Positions 34,206-45,326 of a stretch of 64,000 bases of DNA are shown here, in pieces. The first letter of the stretch is position 1. Each line of letters starts with the position of its first letter. This DNA comes from Psilocybe azurescens (taxonomy: Eukaryota; Basidiomycota; Agaricomycetes; Agaricales; Agrocybaceae). Location: contig JAJIRX010001065.1 in the NCBI GenBank assembly GCA_023853785.1, positions 1-64,000 of the forward strand, written 5' to 3'. The translations under genes were made by a program, and so were the position numbers. Under the pieces are notes generated by a model. That model did no database searches and was not told the DNA's origin. It worked only from the letters and a program-made list of their open reading frames with translations.

Positions 34206-35606
34206 GTGCGTTGTACAAACTGCAAAGGTCGGTCGCACGATCGCGATCACTGTTTCAATCCTGGTGGTGGAATGGCAGGTCAGGGCCCTAGAGATAGGGC
34301 TGCTGCCGCTGCTGCTGCAGCTGCTGCCACCACTAAGAAAGAGATGGCCTCCTTGGCTGCGGTAGATTTGCTCGATGACGGAGAGATCTCATGTGCGATG
34401 ATCGAGTCCATCGACGACAACTCATCCGCACTCGTACTCACTTCAATACCTGCACATGCCACACTCCTCGACTCTGGCGCGACCTCGCACCTTATCAAAT
34501 CACGCGAAATGTTTCACTCATACAACGAAGCCGGCGCTAGGAATGTTACAACCGCGAATCTGGGAACCCTGCGAACTCAAGGAGGTGGAACGTGCTATGT
34601 CAACGTGTCTTACGAGGGCAGGACTATCCGACTGAAACTCAACAATTGCCTACACGCTCCAGGGGCGGCGGTCAACCTATTATCGGTTGGACGTCTGAAC
34701 AGCGCCGGCATTGGTTGCAATTTCGTTCCAAACGAGGGTGTCCACCTCTCCAAAAACGGGATCACATTCGCATCTGGAGAAATGATCAATCGCTTGTTTA
34801 GTCTCAACGCCGAGTTCATTCCTCGTCCTCATTCGGATGAACGTGTCATGTTCGCCAAGGTTCCCAAATCACTGTATCTTCACCATCTTCGTCTGGGACA
34901 CCCTGGCGAGAATGCGACCCGAACTTTGGTGAAATCACTCTTAAAATCACAAATCAAGGATCTCGAGCCCATCAAATGTGAACCGTGTATTATCGCTAAG
35001 CATGTCGCCACCCCGCATCCGCCCACGATCAGTCGGTCAACATACCTATGCACCACTTGAGCTGCTAGTTGGAGACACGTGCGGACCTTTTCCGGTAGAA
35101 ACTCCACACAGGAAGAAATATTTTGTGGCGTTTCGATGCGTTGGTATGAAGGTCAACAACCTACAACTCGTCGCCGACAAAGTTCCCGACCACGATGCTC
35201 GAAGCGTTCATCACTGTCAAAGAACGATGGGAGAAGAGAACCGGCTTCAAGGTCAAGCGTTTCAGATGCGACGGCGGGACCGAGTGGAAGGGTGCCTTCA
35301 CGCAATACCTAAACGATCATGGCATTGAAATTGAAGTGACACCACGCTCGCGAACATTGGATGAACGGCGAAGTCGAACGGTTCATGCGCACTGTACAAG
35401 GCCGTATCCTGGCTATGCTGACAACGGCCCAATTACCCATGACATACTGGGGCGAAGCCGCCTTAACTGCTGCTTATCTCCTCAACGTAACCACTCTGAA
35501 CACCAACGGCATCACTCCTTTCGAAGCTATGTACGGTCGTCCCCGAATCTCTCTCACCTGCACATCTGGGGCTCGCGTTGCTTTCGCGCATGTCCCAGAG
35601 GAATAG
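34206..35606 (+). pseudogene. Copia protease and integrase region
   Basis: Zinc knuckle CTNCKGRSHDRDHC, protease motif LLDSGATSHL, GAG-pre-integrase text RLGHPGENATRTLV with CEPCIIAKH, then integrase GDTCGPFPVET, FRCDGGTEWKGAF and NGEVERFMRTVQGRILAML with YWGEAALTAAYLLN. Frame changes near 35045, 35190 and 35360 break the reading. Confidence 0.88.
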
Positions 35607-36410
35607 CAAACAAAACTTGGTGCAAAGTCCGTGGAATGTCTTTTCATGGGCTATCCGCCAGGTGGGCGTGGTTATCGCCTTCGCGACATTAAGTCTCTTC
35701 ATTTTTCAATTCTTCTAATGTTATTTTTGATGAGAACATTCCGTACCAAGCACTTCATCGTCCTCCTGTTAATCCTATAGATTACTCTTCACTTCCTTTC
35801 TTGCCACCCATTGACTCTGCCCCTACTGTACCTTGTCTTTCATCTTGCACTGACTCTACTGTTTCTGTTTCATCTGTAGCTCAATCTTCTGCTTCCAATC
35901 CTGCTGTAGCTCAATCTTCTTCTTCAAATGACCCTATCTCCTCTTCTTGTCCAGTAGACTCCTCTTCTGTTTCTTCTCCTTGTCTTGTGACTGACGGCGA
36001 CCTCGATGCGCCCGAGCTTGTTTCTGATATAAATTCCCCTTCTTCTCCGCTTATTCCTATTTTAGTTGAGCCGGTTACTCCTGTTCGTGATTCTGTTCCC
36101 CATTCTTCCCTCCCTCCTACCCCAGACCCCATTAGGTACTCTGCCCTCGTCGTTCTTCTTCCAGGGAGCGCCCGTCCCACTAAGCGTGGATCCTTTCACG
36201 CTCGTCTGGTTCGAGGCGTCCGTCCAACATCGAGAGAAGCTTCGTGTCAATCGAGAGGCTACCGTGAAGCTGAAGGATCTTCAACGAAGGCGCCCCCAGC
36301 TGGTCCAGCTGTTCCAGTGCACCTCGACAACGACAATCCTTTTGCGAGTTTGTGCTGCATGGGCGCTCGATGATCGTCCGTTCTGCGACTGCCCTATTTA
36401 GCATCTGACT

Positions 36411-38099
36411 GTGTCTCTGGATGTCGAAGACTACCTCTCTCGTGACAACGACGCTTTGTGGGAATCGACACTGCTGTCCGTTCGCAGTGATATTCGTCGT
36501 GTACCTTCATCACCAGGTTACGACATGTCCATTCCACCTGCAAACTATGCTGAAGCCATGGCTCGCTCAGATGCCGATGAATGGAGGAAAGTTGTGGTCA
36601 AGGAGTTGGAAATGTTGAAGAGTATGGGGGTGTATGTCGATGATGTGTTGCCGGGATGGGGTGAATGCGATTGGTTGTCGTTGGGTACTGGAGTTCAAGC
36701 TGTTGGAAATAGGTGGTCCCCCAATTTACAAAGCTCGACTGGTTGCACAAGGATTTTCTCAGATTCCATTTGTCGATTACGACGCTACCTTCGCCCCGTC
36801 GCTAAATCTGTCAGCATTCGTTTTATCGCCCGTTTATGCTGCGATTCACGCGTGGCATCTCGAATATTTCCGAGCGCCCACGCGTGCGTTTCTCTGGGGC
36901 GACTTGACGGAAACCATTTACATGCGATGCCCTCAAGGATATTCTTCGCCCGTTCAAGGGGGGTGTGGAGGTTACTCAAATCGTTATACGGCTTAAAACA
37001 GGCCAGCCGTGTCTGGTATAAGCTACTTCGCTCTGTCTTGGAGAAGCTGGGCTTCAATCGCTCGGAATTTGATCATGCTGTTTTTATATTCAAGCGCTGG
37101 TGGGGTGGGGGAATGTTCACTGCTTGCTGGGGATGCATGTTGATGATGGGTTGGGGGATCGAACTCTTCCGAATTTCTTCGCTTCATCAAGGAGGAAATC
37201 GGCAAAGCGTTTGGGATCAAGGACCTGGGACCTGTAAAGGAGTTCCTAGGGGTGCAGTTTGAGAGGGATCTTGGTACACGTGAGCTTTGGATTCATCAAG
37301 AGCCATACATCGACGCGTTACTCGGCGAATATGGTTTGATCAACTGTAATCCCGTCTCCACTCCTATCGATGTTGCTCATCCTTTCGGTCGTGAAACCGA
37401 CATTCATCCCATCATCCCTAACTTGGTCACTGCCTTCCAACGACTAATCGGCTCTCTACTATTCATTCAACGTCATTCTCGTCCTGACATATCAGTTGCT
37501 GTCCTTCTCCTATCGCAACATTGTTCAAAGCCTTCCTCATGCCACTTTGCTGCGGCAAAGCGTGTTTCACGATATCTCAGTGGTACACGATCCCTGCGTC
37601 TTCACTATGGGGTACTTCCTCCGGCGCTTCACTTTATGGGTACTCCGATGCAGACTGGGCTGGGGATAAAGTCACTCGCGCATCGACTTCCGGCTTCTTG
37701 TGGACGATGGCTGGAGGACCTATCAGCTGGTCGTCGAAAACTCAGACTTGTATTGCGACGAGCTCAACAGAGTCGGAATATGTGGCCCTCACCCGTGCCC
37801 TACAAGAAGGTCTCTGGCTCCGTGCATCTCTAGCCTATCTTCAACTTCCATGCCCTACTCCCCTCATCATCGCAACCGACAACGAAGGTGCTCGTTCCTT
37901 GTCAGAAAACGACTCATCCCACAGCAAGGCAAAACATATCGACATTCGTTATCACTTTATTCGCTCTCACATTGAATCTCAAACCTTTCAAATTGTTCAT
38001 ACTTCTGGAATAACCAATCCTGCCGACATTCTCACTAAACCACTTCATCGCTTGAAGTTCCTCGAGGCTGTGGAACGGTTAGGCTTTGCAATCCGTTGA
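36411..38099 (+). pseudogene. Copia reverse transcriptase and RNase H region
   Basis: RT pieces: DADEWRKVVVKELEML, YKARLVAQGFSQ, LLKSLYGLKQASRVWYK, FLGVQFERDLG. RNase H: YGYSDADWAGDKVTRASTSG, SSTESEYVALTRALQE, SKAKHIDIRYHFIRSHIE and TKPLHRLKFLEAVERLGF ending at 38099. At least four frame changes (near 36640, 36980, 37115, 37240) occur. Confidence 0.88.
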
Positions 38100-38105
38100 G
38101 GGGTG

Positions 38106-38548
38106 TGTTGAAGGTCGGCTCGTTGTCCATCAGCTTAGTCATACTCGTCACTCCCATTCTCGTTACCTTCTTTCTCTTTTTATACCTCACCCTTTCAGTC
38201 TTCTCATGCCTTTATCATTTCCTTCGTCTGATCATCTCTCCATCACCATTCTCCTTACATTTAGTCTCGCCAATCCTTCATTTGCTTCAACGTATTGCTT
38301 CCACTTCCAATGTAGCTCATTGCCTGCATTCCCTGCATCACACTCGTTTTCACATATACTGGCGCATTCGCCATTCGTACCTCAGCTGCTTTCTTTATTC
38401 GGCTGAGGTACATATGCTTTTCTATTACCTTTACATAGACGCTTACCCTTGTTCTGAACAGTGTCTAACGCTACGCTTAAGGTAGAATAATTGCATAGCT
38501 GCTTTCTTTATTCGCTGAGTGTCTAACGCTACGCTTAAGTTATCAACA
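38106..38548 (+). repeat. 3' LTR of copia element
   Basis: 443 bp, near-identical to 32797-33239; ends in tatcaaca followed by the GTAGA target duplication. Confidence 0.95.
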
Positions 38549-38563
38549 GTAGACCAAATGTAG

Positions 38564-39600
38564 GCAGTGGAAAATCAACTCGAACGACAAGCATCATGAG
38601 CCTATTTGTGAGTCGCTGAACATATTCAATATATCCAGACTCTCAAACCGGTATGCGAAGGTCGATCCTACAAATGGCAGAATTATAGTGGATGGAATTG
38701 ATATCTCAACGATAGGCGTCTATGACTTACGTTCCAAATAGTGAGCTTCTAATTCAATCGTTATGTAACATGACTTGACTGTACTTCAAGACTTTCATCC
38801 TCAAGTAAATGAATCTTCCCTACTCATTACGTGATGAGGACGCGATCTTATTCACCGGAACATTGCGAGACAATCTTGACCCCTTCGGTACAAGCTAGTT
38901 GCCTTTTGATTTTGTCTCATATCTCACCTCAACGATATTGGGCGATCATACGGATGAGGGATGCATTGAGGCTCTCCGTCGTATGCGTATGACTTCAGAT
39001 GGACGAGGCGAAGCGGCACACAATCAAAGCACAATATCGTCTATCAATCCTTCAAGGGCTTCATCCATGCACTGTGACCCCATCTCGACGACAACGACCA
39101 ACATGGATACCAAGCCAAGCATTTCCCTGACTCTCAAGTCTCTGCTGGAGGAACGAACTTCTCCCAGGGCCAGAGACAGCTAATCGCAATGGCCACAGCT
39201 CTCATTCGTAGAAATCCAATCATCATTTTCGACGAAGCAACGAGCAGTATAGACTCTGCCACAATAAGAGAGGAGTTTAAGGGCTCTCTTCTCCTCACGG
39301 GTATGACGTCCGTTTTGTCTTGTCGAAGTCTTGGTAATAACTCTCCTCGCTATGCTTAGTCGCCCATCGCCTTCGGACAATCATCGATTACTACAGACTC
39401 ATAATTTTGGATAAGGGGGAAGGTAAAGGATCATCAATCTAGCCGGATGAGCTTCCAGTCAGGCTAACGCGCACAAATTCTTTAGGTCGTGGAATTCCGA
39501 TACCCTACAGTGGAACCTAATTAACATGGATGTTTAGGAACATATGTATGAAGACTGGGACTTTTTCTGAACTAGAAAAAGCGGCAAAGTACCCTCATTA
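38564..39600 (+). pseudogene. ABCC (MRP-type) transporter relic, nucleotide-binding domain 2 and C-terminus
   Basis: Continues from 32749: SGKST (Walker A), KVDPTNGRIIVDGIDISTIG, LFTGTLRDNLDPFG, signature FSQGQRQLIAMATALIRRNP, Walker B IIIFDEATSSIDSAT, VAHRLRTIIDYYRLIILDKG, and the C-terminal FRNICMKTGTFSELEKAAK ending near 39595. Stops and frame changes separate these blocks, and the transmembrane domains are missing upstream, so it is a 5'-truncated dead fragment. Confidence 0.85.
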
Positions 39601-39861
39601 TCCCAAACTATGTAATACTCTGTTTTTGTCTTGAAGCTTTTAAGCGTGATGAAAGAACTTGACGGTTATTGCTCAATGAGTTTAAAGGTTGTAGACTCGT
39701 ATAAGATTAAGAGAGGTATTCGACAGGGCGCGTGTGCGTTCTACATTCTACTAAGGGATTGCTATTGCTACAAATGGTTGCTGTATATTCTAAAATGGGT
39801 ATTTTTATCGTCGTTACTCGGTCGTAAGTACTCTAAATTATCCATGCTCTAATATTATTGC

Positions 39862-42061
39862 TTATAGCTCCGCCGTGTATTTCGATCTAGCTCGAAGTCG
39901 GCCACCGTACTTGTATAGAATAAAGAGTCCGGGAATCAATGCTATTGAAAGGCCAGCCAGAAGGGTGCACCCGCCACCGATGGTAAGCCTTTTGTAGAGA
40001 GGTGTCCCGAAGAGTCTGTGGTTCGCGATAAGTCAATTTGAAGAGAAGCGCCGCAAAATGAAGACATACGGGAAACAGCCAGCTACGGTTGATCTGAAAA
40101 GATCATTTCCTGCAAGAATAGACGCGGCGTATCTTGGGTATGAGGAAGGAAGATAGACGAGAATGCTTTGAAAGAGCAAGAATAGCCTGTATATAAAATA
40201 TTAGACACCTCTAATGCAAGGTGCGGGGAAATCAACATACCCAGGCAGGTATAAAGCGGCCCCAATGGTTGGTACGATCCAATGCACATTCTCGCGCGAA
40301 GACCATCCTGTTGAAATACTGCATGAGCGCTCTACTCAAAAGTAATTGTGCTCGTTTCGTAGATCTTTAACTCACCAAATATGAGGAGAGAAGCTGGGAT
40401 GAAACCAGAAGCAACGAGGGCCACTGCAAGACGCGACTCCGGAACGATATATCCCGTCCTTTTGAACTCGGGCTCAACGCGATAGTAGTTCCAGCACACG
40501 TATGCCGAACTCGCGAAGAAACAGGTCACTAGCAGTCCCATGAATGGAAGACCAGACAAGCCGAGGTTGAAGTGATAGATGTCATTGTACACCAGCGGGA
40601 AAGCCTCAAACCACACTATTAAATAGGAGAGGTTAGTCATATACAGTTCGGGTGTAATTTAGGACGTACAATAAAAGATGGCGTAGGCCAATCCGAGATA
40701 AATGTTGGCATATAGCACGGCGGGTTCGATCATGAGCTGGAAAGGACGAAGAAGTGCCTCGAATAACACGTCAGAGCTCTTCATCTGCGACTGCTTGATC
40801 TCGCTTTCACTGTATAGGTTGGGATTTCCGGTTAATGCTCGTAGCCGACGGGCGCGCTTGAGAAGAATGGTCTCGGCGTTGGTTTCTGGGAGCCAGAACA
40901 TCAGGATGACGAAAGCTAAGGCGCCTATCCAGGAGAGCTCATAGATAGGCCATTTCCAGTTCTTGTTCTGGGCCGCAAACCCACCAATTGTAGGACCCAG
41001 GACGGCTGTAATGTGGGGTAAATATTCATTTTGAGGAGTTGAAGGCAAATGACTTACGTCCACATAGAGCAGCTACACTCCAAGCTATAAGCGCGTAGGG
41101 GAGCTTAACAATTGGGAACCTACGAAACGTGAGCTTGCTGTGGTAATATATTATTATGAAGCAACTTACATGTCCTGAATAGAGGCGCCTCCAGTTGCAA
41201 GAGCAGGCGAACCGAAGAACCCGGCAAAAAATCGCATGGCAAGTAAAGTTTGGATATTTGGTGCGTATATTGTAGGAAGTTGGAGCAGCACGAAGATCAA
41301 CAAGGTCGCCATATACACCGGAGTTCGGCCTATGGAAGGCACCTCCGATAAGGGGCTGAATATTAAAGGACCCACTCCATATCCAATGACATAGAGCGAT
41401 AGACCGAGTGTGGCCGTGGTCTTCGAGACGTTGAAATGCTCTATGATTCCGGGTATTGATGGCGTACTGAAGAAGAGCAATTAGAATAAGCGCTGTAAGT
41501 TAAACCAGGTATCCCTTACTAGATGGCAGAGCCTATGTAAACACTGAACGTAAGGAGAGAAACCAATCCAAGAACGAATATTCGTTTGTTTAAACTCCAA
41601 TTCCTAAAAATAGATTGCGTCAACACCAAGAAAGGCATTTAAAATTTTTGGTCGACTTACTGTGGATTATCCTGGTCAGTTTCGTCGTACCAATCCACTA
41701 TCGTCCCGGATACCGGCTCTTGAATGGTATCTTCTCGTAACATGTCGACTCTCACAGAGGCTCCGCCCTTTTCCACAGACGATAGCGACTTGCGATTAGA
41801 CTCGGGAAATTGCAAACCATCAGTGGATGTGCGCGTCGAGTCTGGCGCCTCCTTCAGAATATCTTCCGACTGGAATTCGGCGGCTGTAGATTCTCTCTTC
41901 TCCATAACAATGGTATCGGAAGATGATGAAATTGCCTTTGAGAGTTGGAGGTTAGCTGGTAGCTGCCATCCAGGTCGCTGATCCGGGAAAGGGAGGAAGT
42001 GGCCTCCGGAGATGGCATTGATGAACAGACCCACAGTCGAATCTCGGAAGGTGTCTAGCAT
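39862..42061 (-). CDS. MFS transporter, DHA1 drug:H+ antiporter type
   Basis: Membrane carrier of the DHA1 family (Flu1/Tpo-like), which usually exports drugs or polyamines. Starts at 42061 ([20 protein letters not shown]), has a long hydrophilic N-terminus, then the family hallmark [15 protein letters not shown] before TM1. Further marks: [20 protein letters not shown] with [20 protein letters not shown] (motif A-like), [31 protein letters not shown] (motif C), and last helix [20 protein letters not shown] before [17 protein letters not shown] and the stop at 39862. About seven introns; exons join with no obvious frame break. A fragment of its 5' half is duplicated at 32406-32676. Gene-sized and apparently intact in an otherwise decayed transporter region. 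Confidence 0.87.
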
Positions 42062-42138
42062 TATTGGGGATGGGAGAGGTGGATGAGGTGGATGGGAGAT
42101 ATTTGAAGATTGAAAGTGGGATCCCCTACGCAAGTATG

Positions 42139-42148
42139 CTTATATACC
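42139..42148 (-). promoter_or_regulatory. TATA box of DHA1 transporter
   Basis: gtatataagc on the minus strand, about 80 bp upstream of the ATG at 42061. Confidence 0.5.
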
Positions 42149-43223
42149 ATGGCAGTTGACCTCATTTTCGTTGAAACATAGCTCATAAACATAGTTAGAT
42201 ACTACGCTATGTACGATGGCCCCGATAGGTGAGTCAGTGAGCAGGAGCGTTGAATGGTAAGTAACCCCTTAATTTTAAAGCGCTTGCAAATCACTGGATC
42301 GGTCATATCGCGATTTCTAAGCGTCACAAGTCTTGGCTTAGCTAAGTTGAATTTCAGGGGCAGAGTATTAAAAATAGACTCATAAGATTGGCTTCACGGA
42401 TTGACCTGGCACCACCTTGCATACATGCTTTGCTTATTTAACCTTAAAGTAGGAGTTCAAGTGTCGAAAATGCCTATGTAGTATGCGTGAAGGACAGACA
42501 TGCATATGCATCAAGTTCAGCTCGAGGGGGTTCGCACAACTGTTTCGATTGGTGAAACGGCTGAGTTAGAATCGGAGCAACACATTCTTATCACGCGAGA
42601 TATTCCTAGTAGAAAAGGAGATAAACGGTGCCTGTCTCTGCCTGACAAGCACGATTGGTAAGGACACGATCCGAGTCAGTTGCTGACATAGCACAGTGGC
42701 TGTGGCCAACCCACAATTGCATTACCAGGCATTACGTCAAGCTTCCGTACATAGTCGTCATCTGTTTTCCTAGTCTTTGTCGATCATATTTGACGGGCGT
42801 TTAATCGTCAAACGTCAAATGTGACTTGAGTCAAGTGTCAACTGGTGATCGCTGCCCTTTCATCCGACTTGTTATGTCCTTCCCCATGAGCCCAAAAGAC
42901 CTTCTCCATGTACTTAATACATATGTGCTCGCTAGCGGTATGAATGGTGAAACTCTATCTTTTGTCTCAACGTAGTTGGCAACTCATTGCAGAACGCTTT
43001 GGAGTGTATGGGTGAAGGAGAGGCGTCTGGATCGTCACATGTCATTACAGCTTACAGTCTCAAATAAGAAAGCTAAAAACATCAATCAACTCTTTGTTGC
43101 AAGGGAAACAATCATAGCGAAGCTGGTAAAATGCAGGTACATAAACGACTTCGACCGGGAGCTTAGAGTCTTCAGTAATAGTTCCTTCACATCCTTCGTA
43201 TTGGCGATCGTGACTGGAAATGA
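42149..43223. other. Intergenic between MFS and hydrophobin genes
   Basis: About 1.1 kb, no supported gene. An odd palindrome acttgagtcaagt (about 42823-42835) contains TGAGTCA, the Gcn4/AP-1 type site; a role is speculative. Confidence 0.4.
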
Positions 43224-43660
43224 TTAGAGATTGACCGGGGTGCAACCAAGAGCGACAACGCCATCTGAGAAAAAAGACGGTGAATATGCTATCATGCACA
43301 GCAAATACTAGGAAGGTACTTACTGAAGGAGTTGTTGGTGCAGCAGACGGGCTGAGCAGTGCTGTTAAAAGAAAGAGAAATTAGTCAGTGTATAGAAAGC
43401 TAATGATCGGGTCCCTGTTACCAAGAGTTGCTTCCAGCACCGATGACGGTAATGGGGGTGCAGCTGACACCGACGAGGGCGGACACGTCCTGGACAACGA
43501 TGCCCAAAAGACCGAGGATCTTGGAAATCGACGCCTGATTGGCGGTTCCGGTGCTGTTGCAGCACTGAAGGTCTCCAGTGTTGCACTGGCTGGCAGGGGA
43601 TCCTGTGGCAGCAGCAAGGGTAGCACCGAGTGCGAGCGTTGCGAGAACTTTGAATTGCAT
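43224..43660 (-). CDS. Class I hydrophobin
   Basis: Small secreted protein that self-assembles at air-water interfaces and coats aerial hyphae and fruiting bodies. ATG at 43660 with a signal peptide (MQFKVLATLALGATLAAATG). Eight cysteines in the hydrophobin order: SQC, then CC after 6 residues, C after 32, C after 12 (spanning intron 1), CC after 5, C after 12, with TPVNL at the end. The 32-residue CC-C gap fits class I. Two introns: donors after NSC-coding TG and after the codon part in NNSF; the last exon reads NGVVALGCTPVNL with stop at 43224-43226. About 110 residues, intact. Confidence 0.93.
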
Positions 43661-43730
43661 CTTTGAGTAGCTGATTTACTGAACTGTGTTCGAGTGTTCG
43701 AGTGAGGAATATGCTCGAAACATACCTCGC

Positions 43731-43740
43731 TTTTATATGC
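43731..43740 (-). promoter_or_regulatory. TATA box of hydrophobin gene
   Basis: gcatataaaa on the minus strand about 75 bp upstream of the hydrophobin ATG, as expected for a strongly expressed structural gene. Confidence 0.6.
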
Positions 43741-44879
43741 GTTCTAGCGAATGTTTACGCGATTATGCTTTTGATCTGTTGACTGTTTAGTATCGTCATC
43801 ATTTGGGCATGCGATATATCATCGCAACAAAAAACATAGAAAATAAAGCATCCTTCCCATGTCCAAGTGGAGTTTCACGCTTCGTGGTGGAGCTTAAGCA
43901 TTTAATTTCAAGCAGGGAGAACGTTAGGGGTGCAGATATTCCGGATATTGAGATGACAGGTCTGAAAGAGCGTGGGCAACAATCAAATTCATGCGTCATC
44001 ATAGGTCATCCTGATAAGAGCAAAACCTGTCGGAAAAACAATGTTCGGACAGCGTGTCCTTTTGTGAGGTTGTTGACATCGTTTAGAGTGTGCAAGCGAT
44101 GAGTCCAGAATTAGATATGGTGGTCGCTTGTGTGTCTTGTAGCCATTGCATTCAATAGAGTGGTGCCCGTCGTAGAGCTCCATCTATCGCCCCTTGGAGC
44201 ATCAGAAATAAGCGTAATATTCAGATAATCAGGGTTGAAGATTCAAGGCTAACACTGAGGACACATGATCTTTTGGGGGCAGCCTGCAAGTCCATCAGGA
44301 TTTCGAGAGACATAGTTTAAGGGACCACAGTGCTGCATGATCTACGACAGACTCACGTTGAGTTCCAGAAACTGTTTGATGACGCAGAATGTTTAGCAAA
44401 CATCCAAGGTATATCAAAAATGCTGACGTCAGAGTACACTGTGCACATTGCACTATGAGGCAAATGAAGATCAAAGCGTCCCGAAAGATGCACCAAAAGC
44501 TACAAGGGTACGCCTGTATTGACAATTTGGGTACAACGATCAATTCTAATTATGTTCAGGCAAACAAGGCGGCAAGGAAAATTCAGATACTTCCGAGGAT
44601 TCAAAACCAGGTACCAGTACTGGTAAAATTGTTCACTTAATATCCAGTGGTTCCAACCGAGTATGTTACTGTTCATTAGCCAATTTCAGCCGATCTCATA
44701 TTCAATTCCGATCTTAAGGATGGCCACTATCATCTTCGACTTGTACAGAGGGACAGAATCTATGACACTATATAAATCATCTGTCATTCTGATGTTTTTT
44801 CTTGTGCAGCACCTTTTGAGATAATTATTGCATGTGCATCCCTATACCAATCCATCTCCTGTATGTGTAGCGCTTCTTG
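43741..44879. other. Intergenic
   Basis: No supported gene; short ORFs on both strands lack domains. Confidence 0.4.
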
Positions 44880-45216
44880 ATTCTCATCGGTTTTACAGAC
44901 TTCTTGGGCTGAACGCATTTGCTTGTTTCCTGGTATTGATCATTGGCTGGCCGCTAAACAACTTTTGGCACGATGGAACGTCAGGATCAACAAAGGTATC
45001 ATGAGCGCCCAAGATAAACGAATGGGGGTTCTGAACGAAATTATTAGAGCTGTACGTCTTGGACTGTGTGCTGTCCGATGCTATTATCTGATATAGCTTA
45101 CAGATCAAATTCATCGAACTATTAGCTTGGGAAGAGCGATGGATTGACAGGGCCATGTATTTCGAATGTCGATATCTTCCCGGACACAGCATAAATAAAA
45201 CAGTAGGATTTGGTAG
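44880..45216 (+). pseudogene. ABCC transporter relic, transmembrane-domain fragment
   Basis: After an acceptor at about 44897 the plus strand reads LLGLNAFACFLVLIIGWPLN, NNFLARWNVRINKGIMSAQD and KRMGVLNEIIRA; after a short intron (gtacgt..cag) it continues IKFIELLAWEERWIDRAMYF. This is the conserved end of the first transmembrane domain of ABCC proteins (KRMGVLNEL, IKFxAWE). Nothing ABCC-like is legible on either side, so it is an isolated fragment. Confidence 0.75.
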
Positions 45217-45326
45217 TAATATCCATTCCCAAGAAGCGGTTTGTCGCCCGACCTCAGATCGTTCAATGATAATAAAGCTTCGACGGTTTATTCAGACTAT
45301 TCTGGAAGGTGATCATACCGTGGCGG

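Larger units (their letters stand above)
32797..38548 (+). mobile_element. Ty1/copia LTR retrotransposon, complete outline, broken frames
   Basis: 5752 bp bounded by 443-bp LTRs that start TGTTGA and end TCAACA, flanked by a 5-bp duplication GTAGA (32792-32796 and 38549-38553). Internal order gag, protease, integrase, RT, RNase H marks Ty1/copia. A polypurine stretch (gaggggtg) directly precedes the right LTR, and a candidate primer-binding site starts at 33240 (ggttatgggcccc). The LTRs differ at only one position that I can find (near 33049 against 38360), so insertion is recent. The polyprotein is nevertheless broken by several frame changes. The element sits inside an intron of an ABCC relic. 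Confidence 0.95.
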
